Source: Zanthoxylum bungeanum
Taxonomy: Eukaryota; Streptophyta; Magnoliopsida; Sapindales; Rutaceae
Assembly: GCA_019454045.1 (NCBI GenBank)
Contig: SKCR01026810.1
Span: forward strand, 26,617 to 90,616
Reading direction: 5' to 3'
Length of the DNA: 64,000 nt
Shown: one piece after another, positions 24,046-36,148 of the stretch
Position numbering within the stretch: the first letter of the stretch is position 1
How the letters are laid out: the number at the start of each line of letters is the position of its first letter
The notes under the pieces: model-generated
Told to the model about the DNA's origin: nothing
Databases searched by the model: none
Seen by the model: the letters and a program-made list of their open reading frames with translations, nothing else
Position numbers and translations under genes: made by a program

Positions 24046-24718
24046 CTGAACTGAGTCATTTTCATCACATGCCATGCATAATTGTTACTTAGGTGATTTC
24101 TCTTGTATCATGTAATCAATCATACTATTTGTATCCCTGAATTTATCTATTTGATGTGTTCATGAGATGGTATTCAAGCATGATTAGGCCGTTCTTAAGC
24201 ATGATTTAGCTTATTTAGTTGTTCATATTCAAGCATGATTAGGCCGTTCTTAAACGTGATTTAGCTTATTTAGTTGTTCATTTTCAAGCATGATTAGTCA
24301 TTTATTTTGCGTCTGGAATTCGCATTATGTTTCGGTTGTTCTTTGTTTTCCGCATTATATGATCGAAGTATGTTCATGAGATTGTCGTATGCTATTGCAT
24401 GTTTGCCATTATGGTGATTACTTTCATGCATGTGAACTTAAAAGTAGAATACTCTTGGAAATATGTTGCTTAGGCTTGGTTAAATTATTGCACAAATCAT
24501 TTCATTACAAGTGGCATAAGTAAGGGACCATTCCGAACGCAACGGTTTGAGGTCTTCCCTTGCGAGGGGTGAGTGCGGCCTTAAATCTTTGTCCCGGTTC
24601 ACACCGGGTGGCGACTCCATTAATCTCTGGTTTAGTCCCCCGCGGACTACTCCGTACTCCCAACCGGGTCGCGAGCCCGGAACAGCATGCGTCGCCCAGT
24701 TTCTGTGTTCCCATAATC

Positions 24719-24736
24719 TGGCGACTCCACTGGGGA
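24719..24736 (+). other. Primer binding site of the nested Gypsy
   Basis: TGGCGACTCCACTGGGGA starts three bases after the 5' LTR. From memory this is the type of site (tRNA-Arg) used by Ogre-like elements. A partial copy, TGGCGACTCCA, lies inside each LTR (24609 and about 31690). Confidence 0.75.
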
Positions 24737-25864
24737 TAGAGAATCGGCCCCGAAATAATGTCTTGTAATATTATGATTTGTGCTTTAATTAACCGTGTCT
24801 ACTGTGGGTTAAAAGGGGTTTAATCAAAGGCACTTTTTAAGGCCGGGTAATATTTTGGTGTCTTCCTTCATTCACTACCTTTCTATAAGGAAAAGCTGTG
24901 AAGGCACCTAGACAATCATTTCCTTGTAGCCTATTGTGATGGACTAATTTGGAGGACTCATTTTTTATTCCTGTGACCAAATGATAAGAGCCTAAGAGGC
25001 TTGGGTACTTAAGAGAGCCTCGCTCCACCCTCCCTCTGGGGATTCTACAATGGGAAATCCATCTGACAGTCAGTCACACACCATAACTCGTTGGCACGTA
25101 CTGTAAGGTATAAAAAAGGTGCGCTCACTTGGTCGCTCGAACCCTTAAGTAGGGAGACCTAGTTATAGGCAATCATTCGCCAGCGAGAGTCTTTGTCTAC
25201 ACTCCCACAAACCCGCACGTAGACCGGAGTTGTAAGGCCTATAGCAACTATTTCCTTATGCTTGTGGACCATCCTCATTTGGATGCAGTTGGACTTCTTG
25301 TCAGAAATGCGAACTTGTTGGGCCATTTAAACTGGGATGAGTTCGTATCCTATGACAATTGGGCCAAAAGCTTCTTAAATGCTGATGGGCCACTCTGTAG
25401 AAATTATTTATGTATGTTTGTGTTTGGGAACATTGTCGTTTGAATCCATTCGGACCTTTTGTCATGAGGTATGGGCTTGTTGGGCCATTTAAACTGGGAA
25501 AAGAACATATCTTATGATGATTGGGCCAAAAGCTTCTAAAACGCCAATGGGCCATTATATGTTTGTGTTTAGGAACAATATCATTTGGATACAGTTGGAC
25601 TTCTTGCCATGAGATGTGAACTATTGGGCCATTTAAACTAGGACGAGTTCACTCCTATGACAGTTAGCCCAAAAGCTTCTAAAATGATGATGGACCGATT
25701 TGCGTGAAGATTTTAATGAATTGATATATTCCTTGTATCGCATGCATCTCATTCATCTCATGCATACGTATATCCTGTTAACACCCTCTATGTCTATAAA
25801 AGACATCATAGATTCATGTTGGGTTAGGAAAGAGGGAAGACTCACTAAAAGACCGGTAACAGAT
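24737..25864 (+). repeat. Leader of the nested Gypsy with three ~150-bp repeats
   Basis: No gene is seen before gag. At 25258-25700 three repeats carry GGGCCATTTAAACT(G/A)G near 25320, 25482 and 25624, each followed by CCAAAAGCTTCT. The earlier part contains CTCGCTCCACCCTCC, a phrase I have seen in Ogre-type leaders. Confidence 0.6.
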
Positions 25865-27184
25865 ATGAGTACATTCGATAACGAGGTATCCCGGATAGAT
25901 CAGTTGGAAAACGGTTTCGCCAAAATTACTGAACAGTTGCAAGCCTTGACTACTGCTGTGGCTGGTATGGCTGTACCCCGTGCTGGGGGAAACTCTGAGA
26001 ATGTGAAGCGTGAGGAGCCTCCGAATGGGTTGGGGGATGATATCCCCATTTTTGATGATGACATGGCAGAATATGCGACAGAAAGAATGATTGGGTCTCA
26101 GGCAGAATTTTAGAAGCTTCGGGATCAGGTAGAAACGGTTACCCGTAAAATGAGGGGTAAACATGAAGAGTTGTTGGATTATGAGGTAATGACCTTCGAA
26201 GAACAGTTGCCAGCTCAGTTCAAGATGCCGGATATGGCCAAGTTCAATGGGAATGGGGACCCGAGGGTCCATCTGCGGTAATATGTCTCGGTGATGAGTT
26301 CAGTGGGCCTGTCACAGCGCCAAGTCCAAAAGATGTTTGGGATGTCACTCGAGGGGGCACATGTGGTTTGGTATCACATCCTTGAGAAGAATGTTAAGGA
26401 AGATTGGAGGGAACTAGCTGATGTTTTTCTGAAACAGTATGTTACAGACTTAGAGATTGATTTGTCACTCTGTGATTTGGAGAACACTAAGTAGAATCCG
26501 GAAGAAAGCTTCAAGGAGTATGTAGACCGCTGTAGAAGCCAGCTTCTGAAGATGCAGACTCGGCCCTCAGAGAATGACCAAATCAAAATGATTATCAAGG
26601 GCACCAAGCCCTCCATTTATGGCAAGTTGAGGAGAATGACCTCCATGATTGCAGATTTTCGACAGTTGAGGGAAACTATCATGGATATAGAGGAAGAGGA
26701 GGCTGAGAATAGAAAGTTCTATGGCCAGAATAGAAGGACTTTTAGGGGGCATTCTGATACTAAGCCCGCTGCCGCCGAGGTTGCTGCCATCAGGAACCGG
26801 CAATTCTCCAACCTTGGTAGACCTTTGTCGAAGGTATTTGAAAAGTTACAGGGACAAGGACTCTTGAAACCCTTAGAAGGTAAACCACTTCCACACCCCC
26901 CACCGCCACACATAAATGTGAACCTTTATTGTCACTTCCACCAGCTACATGGCCATGACACCGACAACTGCACCCGCCTCAGGCATGAAATTCAAGATCT
27001 CATAGATTCCCATAAAATACCCAACCCAGGAAAAGAACAGCCTAGCACACACAGCAACCCTCTACCAAACTACCACTCCGTTCCACCACCCACCTACATG
27101 ATCAACTCTGGATTGCCCGAAACTTTTGTCCTCCAAAACCTCAACCACCAAGCTTCTTACATGGATGACAGTGAAGAACCATAG
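25865..27184 (+). pseudogene. Gag of the nested Ogre/Tat-like Gypsy, three in-frame stops
   Basis: One frame runs from the ATG at 25865 (MSTFDNEVSRIDQLENGF) to a stop at 27182-27184, about 439 codons. It starts with a coiled-coil-like segment, then the capsid region (AKFNGNGDPRVHLR, WYHILEKNVKEDWREL) and the C-terminal YCHFHQLHGHDTDNC, which is typical of Ogre/Tat gag. Stops at 26111 (TAG), 26279 (TAA) and 26492 (TAG) each stand where Gln is expected, so C-to-T changes explain all three. The frame is never shifted. An in-frame start could exist further upstream from 25700. Confidence 0.9.
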
Positions 27185-27779
27185 GCCGAGGAAGAAGGCA
27201 GTGCTGCGGATGATGGATCTGTTCCTCCTAGTCTATTTGATCCAACATTTTTAAATAAAGACATTAATTTTGTTTACTTGTTCGAACTCTTTTTCTCAAC
27301 AATAATAAAGACGTTCATTTCATATACTTGCCTAAGCCTCTTCTCTAACATGAGTACATTTGACAAAGACATTAAACCTTGTTACCGTGATACTCAGTGA
27401 TAACTTTGAGAAGGGGAATCCTCGAAAGAAACAAGCAGAAAAGATAAGATAGCCATTCAGAAAGTGGGAAATAGGGGCAGTGAGACTGTCAGATTTGGAA
27501 GGGAACGAGTTCACCAAACCGATCAATATGGATAGATTAAAGCAGTATTTCGCCTAAGGAAGAAAAGGCCGAGCGATCACCAGGAGGACTGACAGAAGAC
27601 CTAACCCAACGGAATAGAAAATTCATTCATGCATGAATGCATACACGTAACATATTTGCATCCTTTTTGTGTTTGTTCTGTTTTGTAATAACATGTTTCA
27701 AATGAGAAAAAGAGAAAGCGTCAAATGCAAGCCAAAAGCAGCTACAGTACAATGTCAGCAGTTTTCAGGAATGAATCAC
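27185..27779 (+). other. Non-coding spacer after gag; pol absent
   Basis: Acidic codons continue briefly past the gag stop, then AT-rich sequence follows with no protease, reverse transcriptase or integrase motif in any frame. This is where pol would lie in a complete element. Confidence 0.7.
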
Positions 27780-28170
27780 AGGGGCGAGGCCCGTATCAGT
27801 ATCAGTCTGGGGGGCGAGGCCCATATCAGCAGTATCAGTTTGGGGCGAGGCCCACATCATTCTGGGGGCGAGGCTCATATCAGCATCAGTCTGGGGGCGA
27901 GTCCCACATCAGCATCAGTCTGGGGGCGAGGCCCACATCAGCATCAGTCTGGGGGCGAGGCCCACATCAGCATTAGTCTGGGGGCGAGGCTTATATTAGC
28001 ATCAGTATCAATCTTGCCGGGTATGGCACTTTGGGGGCGAGGCCCATATCTTTATCAGAATCAATCTTGCCGGGTATGACGCTCTGGGGGCGAGGCCCAC
28101 TTTAGTTCAGAATCAGTCTGGCCGAGTATGGCACTCTAAGGGCGAGGCCCACTTTAGTTCAGTATCAGTT
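27780..28170 (+). repeat. Minisatellite of ~29-bp units (GGGGGCGAGGCCCA core)
   Basis: About ten units built on GGGGGCGAGGCCCACATC and AGCATCAGTCT, some with a longer insert (CTTGCCGGGTATGGCACT) towards the end. Open frames of 83 and 136 codons across it simply reflect the repeat. Confidence 0.92.
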
Positions 28171-28189
28171 TTGCCAAAAATGGTAATCC

Positions 28190-28490
28190 GAGAATGGAGC
28201 AAGGTTCGAGAATGAGCTAGCCGAGAATGGCACTCCAGGAATGGAAACACAGTTCGAGAATGAACAAGCCGAGAATGGCACTCCAGGAATGGATACACAG
28301 TTCGAGAATGAACAAGCCGAGAATGGCATTCCAGGAATGGAAATGCGGTTCGGGGATGAACAAGCCGAGAATGGCACTCCAGGAATGGAAACACAGTTCG
28401 GGAATGAACAAATCGAGAATGGAAATCCGAGAATGGAGCATAGTTCGAGAATGAACAAGCCGAGAATGGCACTCCGAGAATAGAGCACGG
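28190..28490 (+). repeat. Minisatellite of 48-bp units
   Basis: Five to six units contain GGCACTCCAGGAATGG, then CAGTTCGAGAATGAACAAGC. The unit length is divisible by three, so both strands stay open (up to 140 codons on minus). I see no start context, codon bias or known motif that would make this a gene. Confidence 0.92.
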
Positions 28491-28800
28491 TTCGGGAATG
28501 CACCACCTCACGGTAATGATTCGGGAATGGACCACCTCACAGTAACGGTTCGGGAATGGACCACCTCACAGTAACGGTTCGGGAATGGACAACTCACAGT
28601 AACGGTTTGGGAATGGACCACCTCACAGTAACGATTCAAGAATGGACACCTCATGGTAACGGTTCGGGAATGGACCATATCACGGTAATGGTTCGAGAAT
28701 GGACCACATCACAGTAACGGTTCGGGAATGGACACCTCGCGGTAACGGTTCGGGAATGGACCACATCACATATACGGTTCGGGAATGAACCAGGGGTCGC
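28490..28800 (+). repeat. Minisatellite of ~29-bp units (GGTTCGGGAATGGACC)
   Basis: About ten units of GGTTCGGGAATGGACC plus ACCTCACAGTAAC. The unit shares GGGAATGG with the preceding 48-bp array, so one probably arose from the other. Confidence 0.9.
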
Positions 28801-28930
28801 AGCACCTCACCACAACCTCAACTCAACTCAACATAGGCAAGTCAGGTGGCAGTTGGCAAGCCAGGTAAGTAAAAATGCATTGCACGTACTTTGAAAGGAT
28901 TGTCACTGTTACACATTACACAAGTCCCAT

Positions 28931-28945
28931 CAAAGTGGGGGCGAC
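28931..28945 (+). other. Polypurine tract of the nested Gypsy
   Basis: CAAAGTGGGGGCGAC abuts the 3' LTR start (TGTAGGCAC at 28946). Confidence 0.8.
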
Positions 28946-31797
28946 TGTAGGCACTGCATTTTTGTATATAAGTCCCTATGATGAGTCTCATTTGGAGGCA
29001 CTACCTTTTATGTCACAGAATTCGTGGGAAACAGACGTCGGAAGGGGAAATTCAGAATAAGTATGTCATCGGATTCATTTCACAAGTTCACTGTTTTAGT
29101 TCGTGCTGCGTTCGTGACCACGTTCGAACGTCAAGCAGATTGCGGGCGTTCGTGTGGCGTTCGAATCGGCGTTCGAACGGTGTCGATATTTCTGGTTTTG
29201 CTGCTAGCCTCACACCCAAGCCCAATTAGCCCACCAATGCCTATAAAACACATCCAAATTAATAAAATGCAAATTTAACACATGGGGAATTAAATAAAAT
29301 CTAAAAATCATATACCAATTTAAAATAATCTCATGTCTAATTAAGATAAATCAAATATATGAACTTCCTAAACAAACCAAATCTTGTCTCCAATCAATCT
29401 TTTGCTTTCCTTGTAAGACACTAATTGGTCTCCTTCCTATACAAGCACATGGAAACCCTAGCCCTTTGCCTATAAAAGAAACCCAATTCCAACACTTCCC
29501 CCTCCTAGCTCAATCTCACAAACAAAACACAAAGCAAATAACCCTGAACCTATCGGCCACTCTCTCTATCTCTCAAGAACCGTATACACATCCCCTTAAA
29601 CACCATCCACCACTGAAAATCACCAACAAAAAACACCACCCACCATACACGCAAAATAGCCTCTTTCACTACCCAAAACCGAGGACACAAATCCCCTCAA
29701 AACAGTCCCCTAACGCCATAAAAAACTGCATCACCAAAACAGTCACAAAATCCCACTGTAACCACCGAAATCTGTACCCCTATACAGCCCCTAATACAGC
29801 AAAAATAGTGACCAAAAGAAATAGCCCCTAATACAACAAAATCAGCAGTAAATCAACAGCAAAACGGAGCGAAAACGGTAGCTTGAGCAGCGAAACAGCG
29901 AGAGAAAATGTTGAACCAGTGAACCGGAGGAGTTGCGGAGCATCCACCCTTTCAACGATCGTGTACGGTACTTCCAAGAGTCAACATAAAAGGTTAGACC
30001 TGAGGGCACTTTTTATTTATTTTCATTCGTCTTTTAGTTGTTTTATTTATTTTCTTCGCATGAGAGTCGTTTGTGGATGCATGTTGTGGCTTTGAATAAA
30101 ATGGAAAATGTGTCGCCTCTTGTGGTATATAGGATGGAAACCCAGACATAAATTCCGTAGCCGAATCCAAATGGACAGTAGTGCGGTCTGTACTTGGGAT
30201 ACAACTCCATGTACCACTTGAGCAAACGGTGCATATTTTGTTTTATGTTGTTTTGATTCGTTTATTATCCGCATCTTATATTTTGCCATTTTACTTTCAG
30301 TATGTTGTTTGTTTGTGTGTTGATGATGTGATGCGCATGGGCTTAGTATATTGGTCTAAAGGTTTTCCATTTGAGGGAAAAAAAGGCCAAAAGGCTACCT
30401 TTACGCCAATACTTTGCCGCGTCGGACAAAGTATGTTTGGTTGGATGTGAGATATGTTCAACCGAGCATACGAAGTCCTATATCGTTGTCTTTACTTTCT
30501 ATACATTGTGATGTAACGCGCATGGGCTAACTAGGGTGGATTGAAGGTCCTCTATTCGAGGGAAAATGTCTGAAGGCTACCTTACCACAATGTTTTGCCG
30601 CGCTTTTTGTTATGTCATTGACTTTATGCATATCATTGTTCTATTTATGTGTGTATTGCATTCTAATGCGCATGGGCTAACTAGGGTGGATTAAAGGTCC
30701 TCTATTCGAGGGAAAATGCATGAAGGCTACCTTACCACGATGTTTTGCCGTGCCAGATAAGGTACACCCGATTGAATGGGAACGAGTTCAATCGGGCACA
30801 CGGGGTCCTACATTGTGGATTTGCTTATTTATGTATGTGTTGCGTCATCTCTCATGAATCAGGTCTGGTCCCGTTCGAACGCGTATGTGTATTGTTTCAT
30901 TAGGTCTGGTCCCGTTCGAACACGTTCTCAAACGCTATACGAACGCGAACCTTCTGTTTACCGTTCGAACGCTTTTACTAACGCTACGCGAACGCGCACA
31001 TATTTCCTTTGTTTTATCATTTCATCAGGTCTTGCCCCGTTCGAACGTGTTCTCAAACGCTATACGAACGCGAACCTACTGTTTACCGTTCGAATGCGTT
31101 TTCAAACGCTACACGAACGTGCATACACTGAACTGAGTCATTTTCATCACATGCCATGCATAATTGTTTCTTAGGTGATTTCTCTTGAATCATGTAATCA
31201 ATCATACTATTTGTATCCCTGCATTTATCTATTTTATATGTTCATGAGATGGTATTCAAGCATGATTAGGCCGTTCTTAAGCATGATTTAGCTTATTTAG
31301 TTGTTCATATTCAAGCATGATTAGGCCGTTCTTAAACATGATTTAGCTTATTTAGTTGTTCATTTTCAAGCATGATTAGTCATTTATTTTGCATCTGGAA
31401 TTCGCATTATGTTTAGGTTGTTTTTTGTTTTCCGCATTATATGATCGAAGTATGTTCATGAGATTGCCGTGTGCTATTGCATGTTTTCCGTTCTGATGAT
31501 TACTTTCATGCATGTGAACTTAAAAGTAGAATACTCTTGGAAATATGTTGCTGAGGCTTGGTTAAATTATTGGACAAATCATTTCATTACAAGTGGCATA
31601 AGTAAGGGACCATTATGAACCCAACGGTTTGAGGTCTTCCCTTGCGAGGGGTGAGTGCGGCCTTAAATCTTTGTCCCGGTTCACACCGGGTGGCGACTCC
31701 ATTATTCTCCGGTTTAGTCCCCCGCGGACTACTCCGTACTCCCAACCGGGTCGCGAGCCCGGAATAGCATGTGTCGCCCAGTTTCTGTGTTCCCACA
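28946..31797 (+). repeat. 3' LTR of the nested Gypsy (2852 bp)
   Basis: TGTAGGCAC to TTCCCACA, followed by the GCGCA duplication. It keeps the 692 bp missing from the 5' LTR and has an extra 24-bp run near 30361. Open frames of 60-130 codons here have counterparts in the other LTR but no protein signature. Confidence 0.93.
29471..29478 (+). promoter_or_regulatory. Probable TATA box in the nested Gypsy 3' LTR
   Basis: GCCTATAAAAGAAACCC, with a CT-rich transcript-start-like stretch about 90 bp downstream (CTCTCTCTATCTC). The equivalent position is deleted in the 5' LTR. Confidence 0.6.
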
Positions 31798-31802
31798 GCG
31801 CA

Positions 31803-33696
31803 TTCAATATTCATTCGTCGCATATTAAAATTGTCAAACATTTAGGCATAAAATTAAACATGATGCATGATCAATGTATAATGAATTAGAAACCTAAAAG
31901 AATTACTATGCCATGGTTATCTATCATCCCACAAATAAGTGCCGCCGTAGGGTAGGTCAAGTATTCGCATGATAGATTGAGACATTATCTATTGATTAAT
32001 ATATCTGAAATAACTCTTATTCCTATATTAATCAACTACCGTTATTTTGATCAAGGAAGCTTTGATTAACAACTTAATCATTCCTTTGTGAGTGTGACCC
32101 ATTATTTCGGAACCCTTGGACTTAACTAGTGAAGTGCCGCCGTAGGGTAGGTCAAATCACCAGATATATCTAGAGTCCCTATCCTTTCGGAATCCAAACC
32201 TGATATTGACCCAAAAAGAACACCATCCGTATGGGGACGAAAGCAAAGCCGTCTCGAGACGCCTATTGAATCTCACGTTTCTAAATAACAATAGAGATCA
32301 CGGGATATATTGTGGTATACCCCTCTCACACTCACTATTTTGAAGTTTAAGGTTTCTATCTCACTAGTTTCTAATGTATTAAGATTATGCTCGGCTAAAA
32401 CATATCTTATTAATACTAGTGGATTATTAGTGATCTAACCATTTTAACACTTAAAATTTTATTCACTAATACTTATTAGTCTCTACTAATCATTAACTTA
32501 ATTAAACTAATTTAATCAAGTTTGCTTAAGTGATCTAATCAATTTTAACTTTTAAAAATTAGTTCACTTATAGGTTTTAAAATTTTAGAATTCAACTAAT
32601 AGACTATATGTCATTAAACCATTTAATAGATTAAAAACACATTATTTATTCCAACGGTACGTGGTATTGTATCCCGAGTGCAAACCAAATTACCGTCTAT
32701 TCGGAAGCGGCTATGGAATTTATATCCGGGTTTCCATCCGATATACCAAGGAAAATAATGTACTCATAATGTCCATTTGTTCATAAACTTGAATTCATAA
32801 TTTTTAAACCTATAAACTAATTAATCTTATTAATTCATTAACATGCATCTTATATTCTAATTTAACTTTTAAATTTACATAAAATCATATTTTATGACTT
32901 GAATATCATGCATGTCTACATGTTATGGCATGTGAAAATGCAAAAGTAGGCACCCTGGGCTATATGGCATGTTAATAAACAATTTAAAACACATATATAT
33001 GCCCAGGTCTGGGCTGAAAATGTTTGTGTAGCGTTCTCTGGGTGTTCGAACGTTTTCTAGCCAGTAGCAAAACGTTTGAGTTGCGTTTGACTGGCATTCG
33101 AACGCTATCGGTCAGATGTCAAAACATTGGAACTTCAATTACTCCGTTTGGGAGCTTCCGGAGTCCGTTTTGGTCCCTGTTTTTTTCTACGGACTCGTAA
33201 CGGAATGAAGTTTCACATACATACATAAATTGCGTTAACCGGGCTCTTATTTTTTATTTAAATACTAATATAATTAGTACAATAAATCCAAGGCATCCAT
33301 TGGTCTTCAAATCTTGCTCCATGGTATGTTGTTAAGTTCTTTGCGGAATAGGTTCGTAATGAGTCCTTCGCGGCATGGGCTCCTCCAAGTTACAAATTGA
33401 GTTACAAAATGGACTTATTAAAATGGAAATGAACTTACAACACTTGAAAGAATATGACCTTATGGTCTTACATCTCCAATACTAAAAATAAGAGCCGGAA
33501 AAATTAACGATCAACGCAATACATTTATCACATGAATCAAAGTAAACATTCATCACATGAACATTAAAAACCATTCATCTCATGAATCTAATTGTGCCTA
33601 CTCATCACAACATGCATATTAATAATTTATATCTAATATAAATTATTAAGACTTAAACTTAAAAGAGAAAGGGTTAAGAAAACTTTTCAACCTTAA
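31803..33696 (-). other. Copia-B leader, no gene
   Basis: This is the untranslated leader between Copia-B PBS and gag (gag resumes at 22536 beyond the nested Gypsy). No coding frame is seen. A perfect 24-base direct repeat, AAGTGCCGCCGTAGGG then TAGGTCAA, lies at 31937-31960 and 32132-32155. Two GTTCGAACG-like motifs lie near 33045 and 33095. Confidence 0.75.
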
Positions 33697-33709
33697 GCTC
33701 TTGATGCCA
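33697..33709 (-). other. Copia-B primer binding site
   Basis: On the minus strand TGGCATCAAGAGC follows the 5' LTR end (CCTACAAT). It is close to the TGGTATCAGAGC site of plant Copia elements. Confidence 0.8.
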
Positions 33710-33711
33710 AT

Positions 33712-35698
33712 TGTAGGAAACAAATTTCCTTAGCGCGGCGGAAGTTGCTTGTGGTGGCACCGGGTCCGGTATGGATCTTCAAAATTTTCTTTGCCTTCTC
33801 GCTTTGTTGTAGTAACCAAGATCAATCTTTTGGTGTCCAACACTTAGATCAACCACTCGATCTTCCGAACTATGACTCGAAACCAACAAACCGAAGTGTG
33901 GGCTTCACTCACAAAGATTAAACCTCTAAACTATTTAGAGATTTAGGATGTCACAATGGTGTTTGGCTCTTTGGAATTTCAAATACTCTCACAACACTTG
34001 TGAATATTTGAAGTTCTTCTCTCTTTTCTCTCAAATTTTTTCTCACAACAATTGTGTAAATGTTTGCAAAATGTTAACCTTAGGAAGTGAGAGAAATGGT
34101 AGAGATTATATTCTCTTACACAAGCCAACTAACCTTGTCATTAAGCATCTAATGCTTTCTTGCAATGGCTAACACAAAAATGTGAATGCCATACCAAAGC
34201 ATAAGAAATGTTAAGCTAAAGACAATGACTTTGTCATTAAGCATTCAATGCTTTCTTTCAATAGCAAACACATAAATGTGGAGGCCATACCAAAGCATAA
34301 AATGCATTAGCTAATGACAAATCTATTAGGTGTATCCAAGCCACCTAATAGACATAATTGCTTGGATGACATGGTAAGCCATATGGCTTTGTCTCCAATG
34401 GTAAATAAAAATCAATATATTAATAATGATTTATTTACCTTCAATTATGTTGTAGTAATTATCTCATAATTATTACTAACTTGATTATCTCATAATCAAG
34501 ACTTGATTATCTCATAATCAAAGAATTCTAGAAAACATTAAGTTAAACTAATTTAACATAGTTTCCATTTGTGACAATAAATATTATTAATCTTATTAAT
34601 AATATATAAATAAATATAATGTGAGCATATAATTAGACAATCTAATTATATTAGGTTTGCTACAGTTAATCGAGCTAGCACGGGGACCAAATAGACCTAC
34701 GGTTCCGAGCTCCAATAATTCCGAAATATTAATTAAACTCTTTAATCAAATATTACGAATTATTAACTTCGTGTTATTCCACTAAAAACTCGAAGTTGAA
34801 CTCCCGTTACCGTAGATGGATTTAATAAACCGAACATTTTCGGTTTCCATCGATATAGTCATTACATATGGATATAGCCCTTCACGAATATCTCATAAAT
34901 AGAGCCGAGTCATAAGTCCGTTAAACCCCTCTAAATATTTTGTCTCTTAAGCACCATTGATTCTATAATGAACAATTAATTCATAACAATTATGAATATA
35001 AAATACTTTCTATTCATAATAGAAAAGTTGAGCGCTCAAATTGTTCAAGTCCAGAATCAACTCTTAAAAAAGATATTCATCTGTTTCTCGTAAGAATGAG
35101 TGAATTCCATATCTATGTAAAACGTTCCCAGTTACATACCAAATCATATCCCCAAAATACGTAGTTATTGGCTGGGAATGCAACACCAACCTCACCATAG
35201 TAAATCAAAGGACATAACCTGTCATGCAGGAGTTCGTAGTACACTCAGGATTAAGATCGAATCCATATATGACCATCTATTAGATAAAATAAATTTCTTC
35301 GGTTAACGGATATTAAAAGAAATTTGTATTTATCTGAGTCCAGTCCTACATGATCTCATCATACAAGGTGCCTCCATTCCCATGTCACTACATGAACGAT
35401 CCAGGATCAAGGTCGTCATACAAATATAGAATTGACCGCAGCTATAGATAAACCACAAACAAAGTACCCTCTTTGTTTGCTCTCTATGGACTATTTAGAT
35501 TACTAACTTCAGACTTAAATCATCTTGTGCATCAAACATACACTAAGTCTGAAGGTACAATAGTAATCAAGGTAAACAAGACAATTGGACAATATGCGAT
35601 ATAAATCAAACAACTTTGATAAAATGAATAATGCATTTATTTATTACAATATCAATTCCATTTACAATACATGAAGTTCTAGGACATAAATCCCAACA
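33712..35698 (-). repeat. Copia-B 5' LTR
   Basis: In element orientation it runs TGTTGGGATTT (35698) to CCTACA (33712). It is the partner of 16607-18623 and is followed by the matching GTTAC. The hairpin array of the partner is present, with the third CTC hairpin perfect here. Confidence 0.93.
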
Positions 35699-35842
35699 GT
35701 TACCACCGTGAGGGACGACACAAAGATCGGTCTCCCAACATGACGCGCCCTCGGGAATGGGTTGGCAAGTAAATGTCTTGGAGAATGTAAATGTCGTCTC
35801 TCAATTGTTGAATCATATCAGAAGAAGATGATGAAGAAGCCA
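35699..35842 (-). pseudogene. Antisense Tat ORF, N-terminal part cut by Copia-B
   Basis: On the minus strand, an ATG at 35842 opens MASSSSSSDMIQQLRDDIYI and reads to the Copia-B target site. The continuation lies at 16606 and below. A serine-rich start is common for such extra ORFs in plant Gypsy elements. The frame does not continue cleanly across the joint, so the gene was probably already decayed or contains an intron. Confidence 0.5.
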
Positions 35843-36148
35843 TTTTAGCAGAGAAGCTTTGGAATCGAATCTAAGGATGTCAGAGAGTAAGAGTTTCACA
35901 ACAGCAGAGAGTACAAGAGTTTGAATTTCGAATATCTAAACCGGTAAAGTCAAATGAGCTGGTCAAACTGGAACTCATGAGATGTGATTCTTGGATTCCC
36001 GAAGAGGCAGAAAAATAGAGGGCCCAAGAAATCGTAAGGTCCACCAAAGACCCAAGATGGGGATGTAGGAATAATGCCATAGATTTTTGAACTTTGAAAT
36101 AACCCTGAGACCATTTGTTTCCACCATTTTTGTCATAATGATGCAAAC

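Larger units (their letters stand above)
22542..24715 (+). repeat. 5' LTR of the nested Gypsy (core promoter region missing)
   Basis: It starts TTTAGGCAC (TGTAGGCAC in the partner) and ends TTCCCATA (TTCCCACA in the partner). Compared with the 3' LTR, 692 bp (29066-29757) are replaced by 38 unrelated bases (22662-22699). The lost part contains the TATAAAAG box and the probable start region. Otherwise the LTRs are closely similar. Confidence 0.93.
22542..31797 (+). mobile_element. Gag-only Ogre/Tat-like Gypsy inserted in Copia-B, TSD GCGCA
   Basis: Two long LTRs (22542-24715, 28946-31797) are flanked by identical GCGCA (22537-22541, 31798-31802), 20 bp upstream of the Copia-B gag start. The internal 4.2 kb has a PBS, a repeated leader, a gag with three in-frame stops, three minisatellites and a polypurine tract, but no protease, RT or integrase. 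It is therefore non-autonomous and would have needed enzymes in trans. The gag zinc-region spelling and PBS point to the Ogre/Tat lineage. Confidence 0.92.
16607..35698 (-). mobile_element. Copia-B element, minus strand, with TSD GTTAC
   Basis: Two LTRs (16607-18623 and 33712-35698) are flanked by identical GTTAC at 16602-16606 and 35699-35703. PBS, gag-protease-integrase-RT-RNase H and polypurine tract follow in the correct order read right to left. After subtracting the nested Gypsy (22542-31797) and one TSD copy, the element is about 9.8 kb. It sits inside the antisense ORF of a Tat element, so it is younger than that element. Confidence 0.95.

Noticed and set aside
22825..24092. Recurring 60-130 codon frames in the nested Gypsy LTR and their counterparts at 29883-31174
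   Set aside because: They fall in LTR repeats and the TTCGAACG array; both strands are open and no protein motif is present.
28241..28535. Long open frames on both strands (up to 140 codons) as small repetitive proteins
   Set aside because: The 48-bp unit is a multiple of three, which keeps several frames open; no signal peptide, start context or homology is visible and all frames change at array edges.
28190..28800. CRISPR array
   Set aside because: Units are contiguous and similar over their full length with no unique spacers, and the DNA is plant nuclear.
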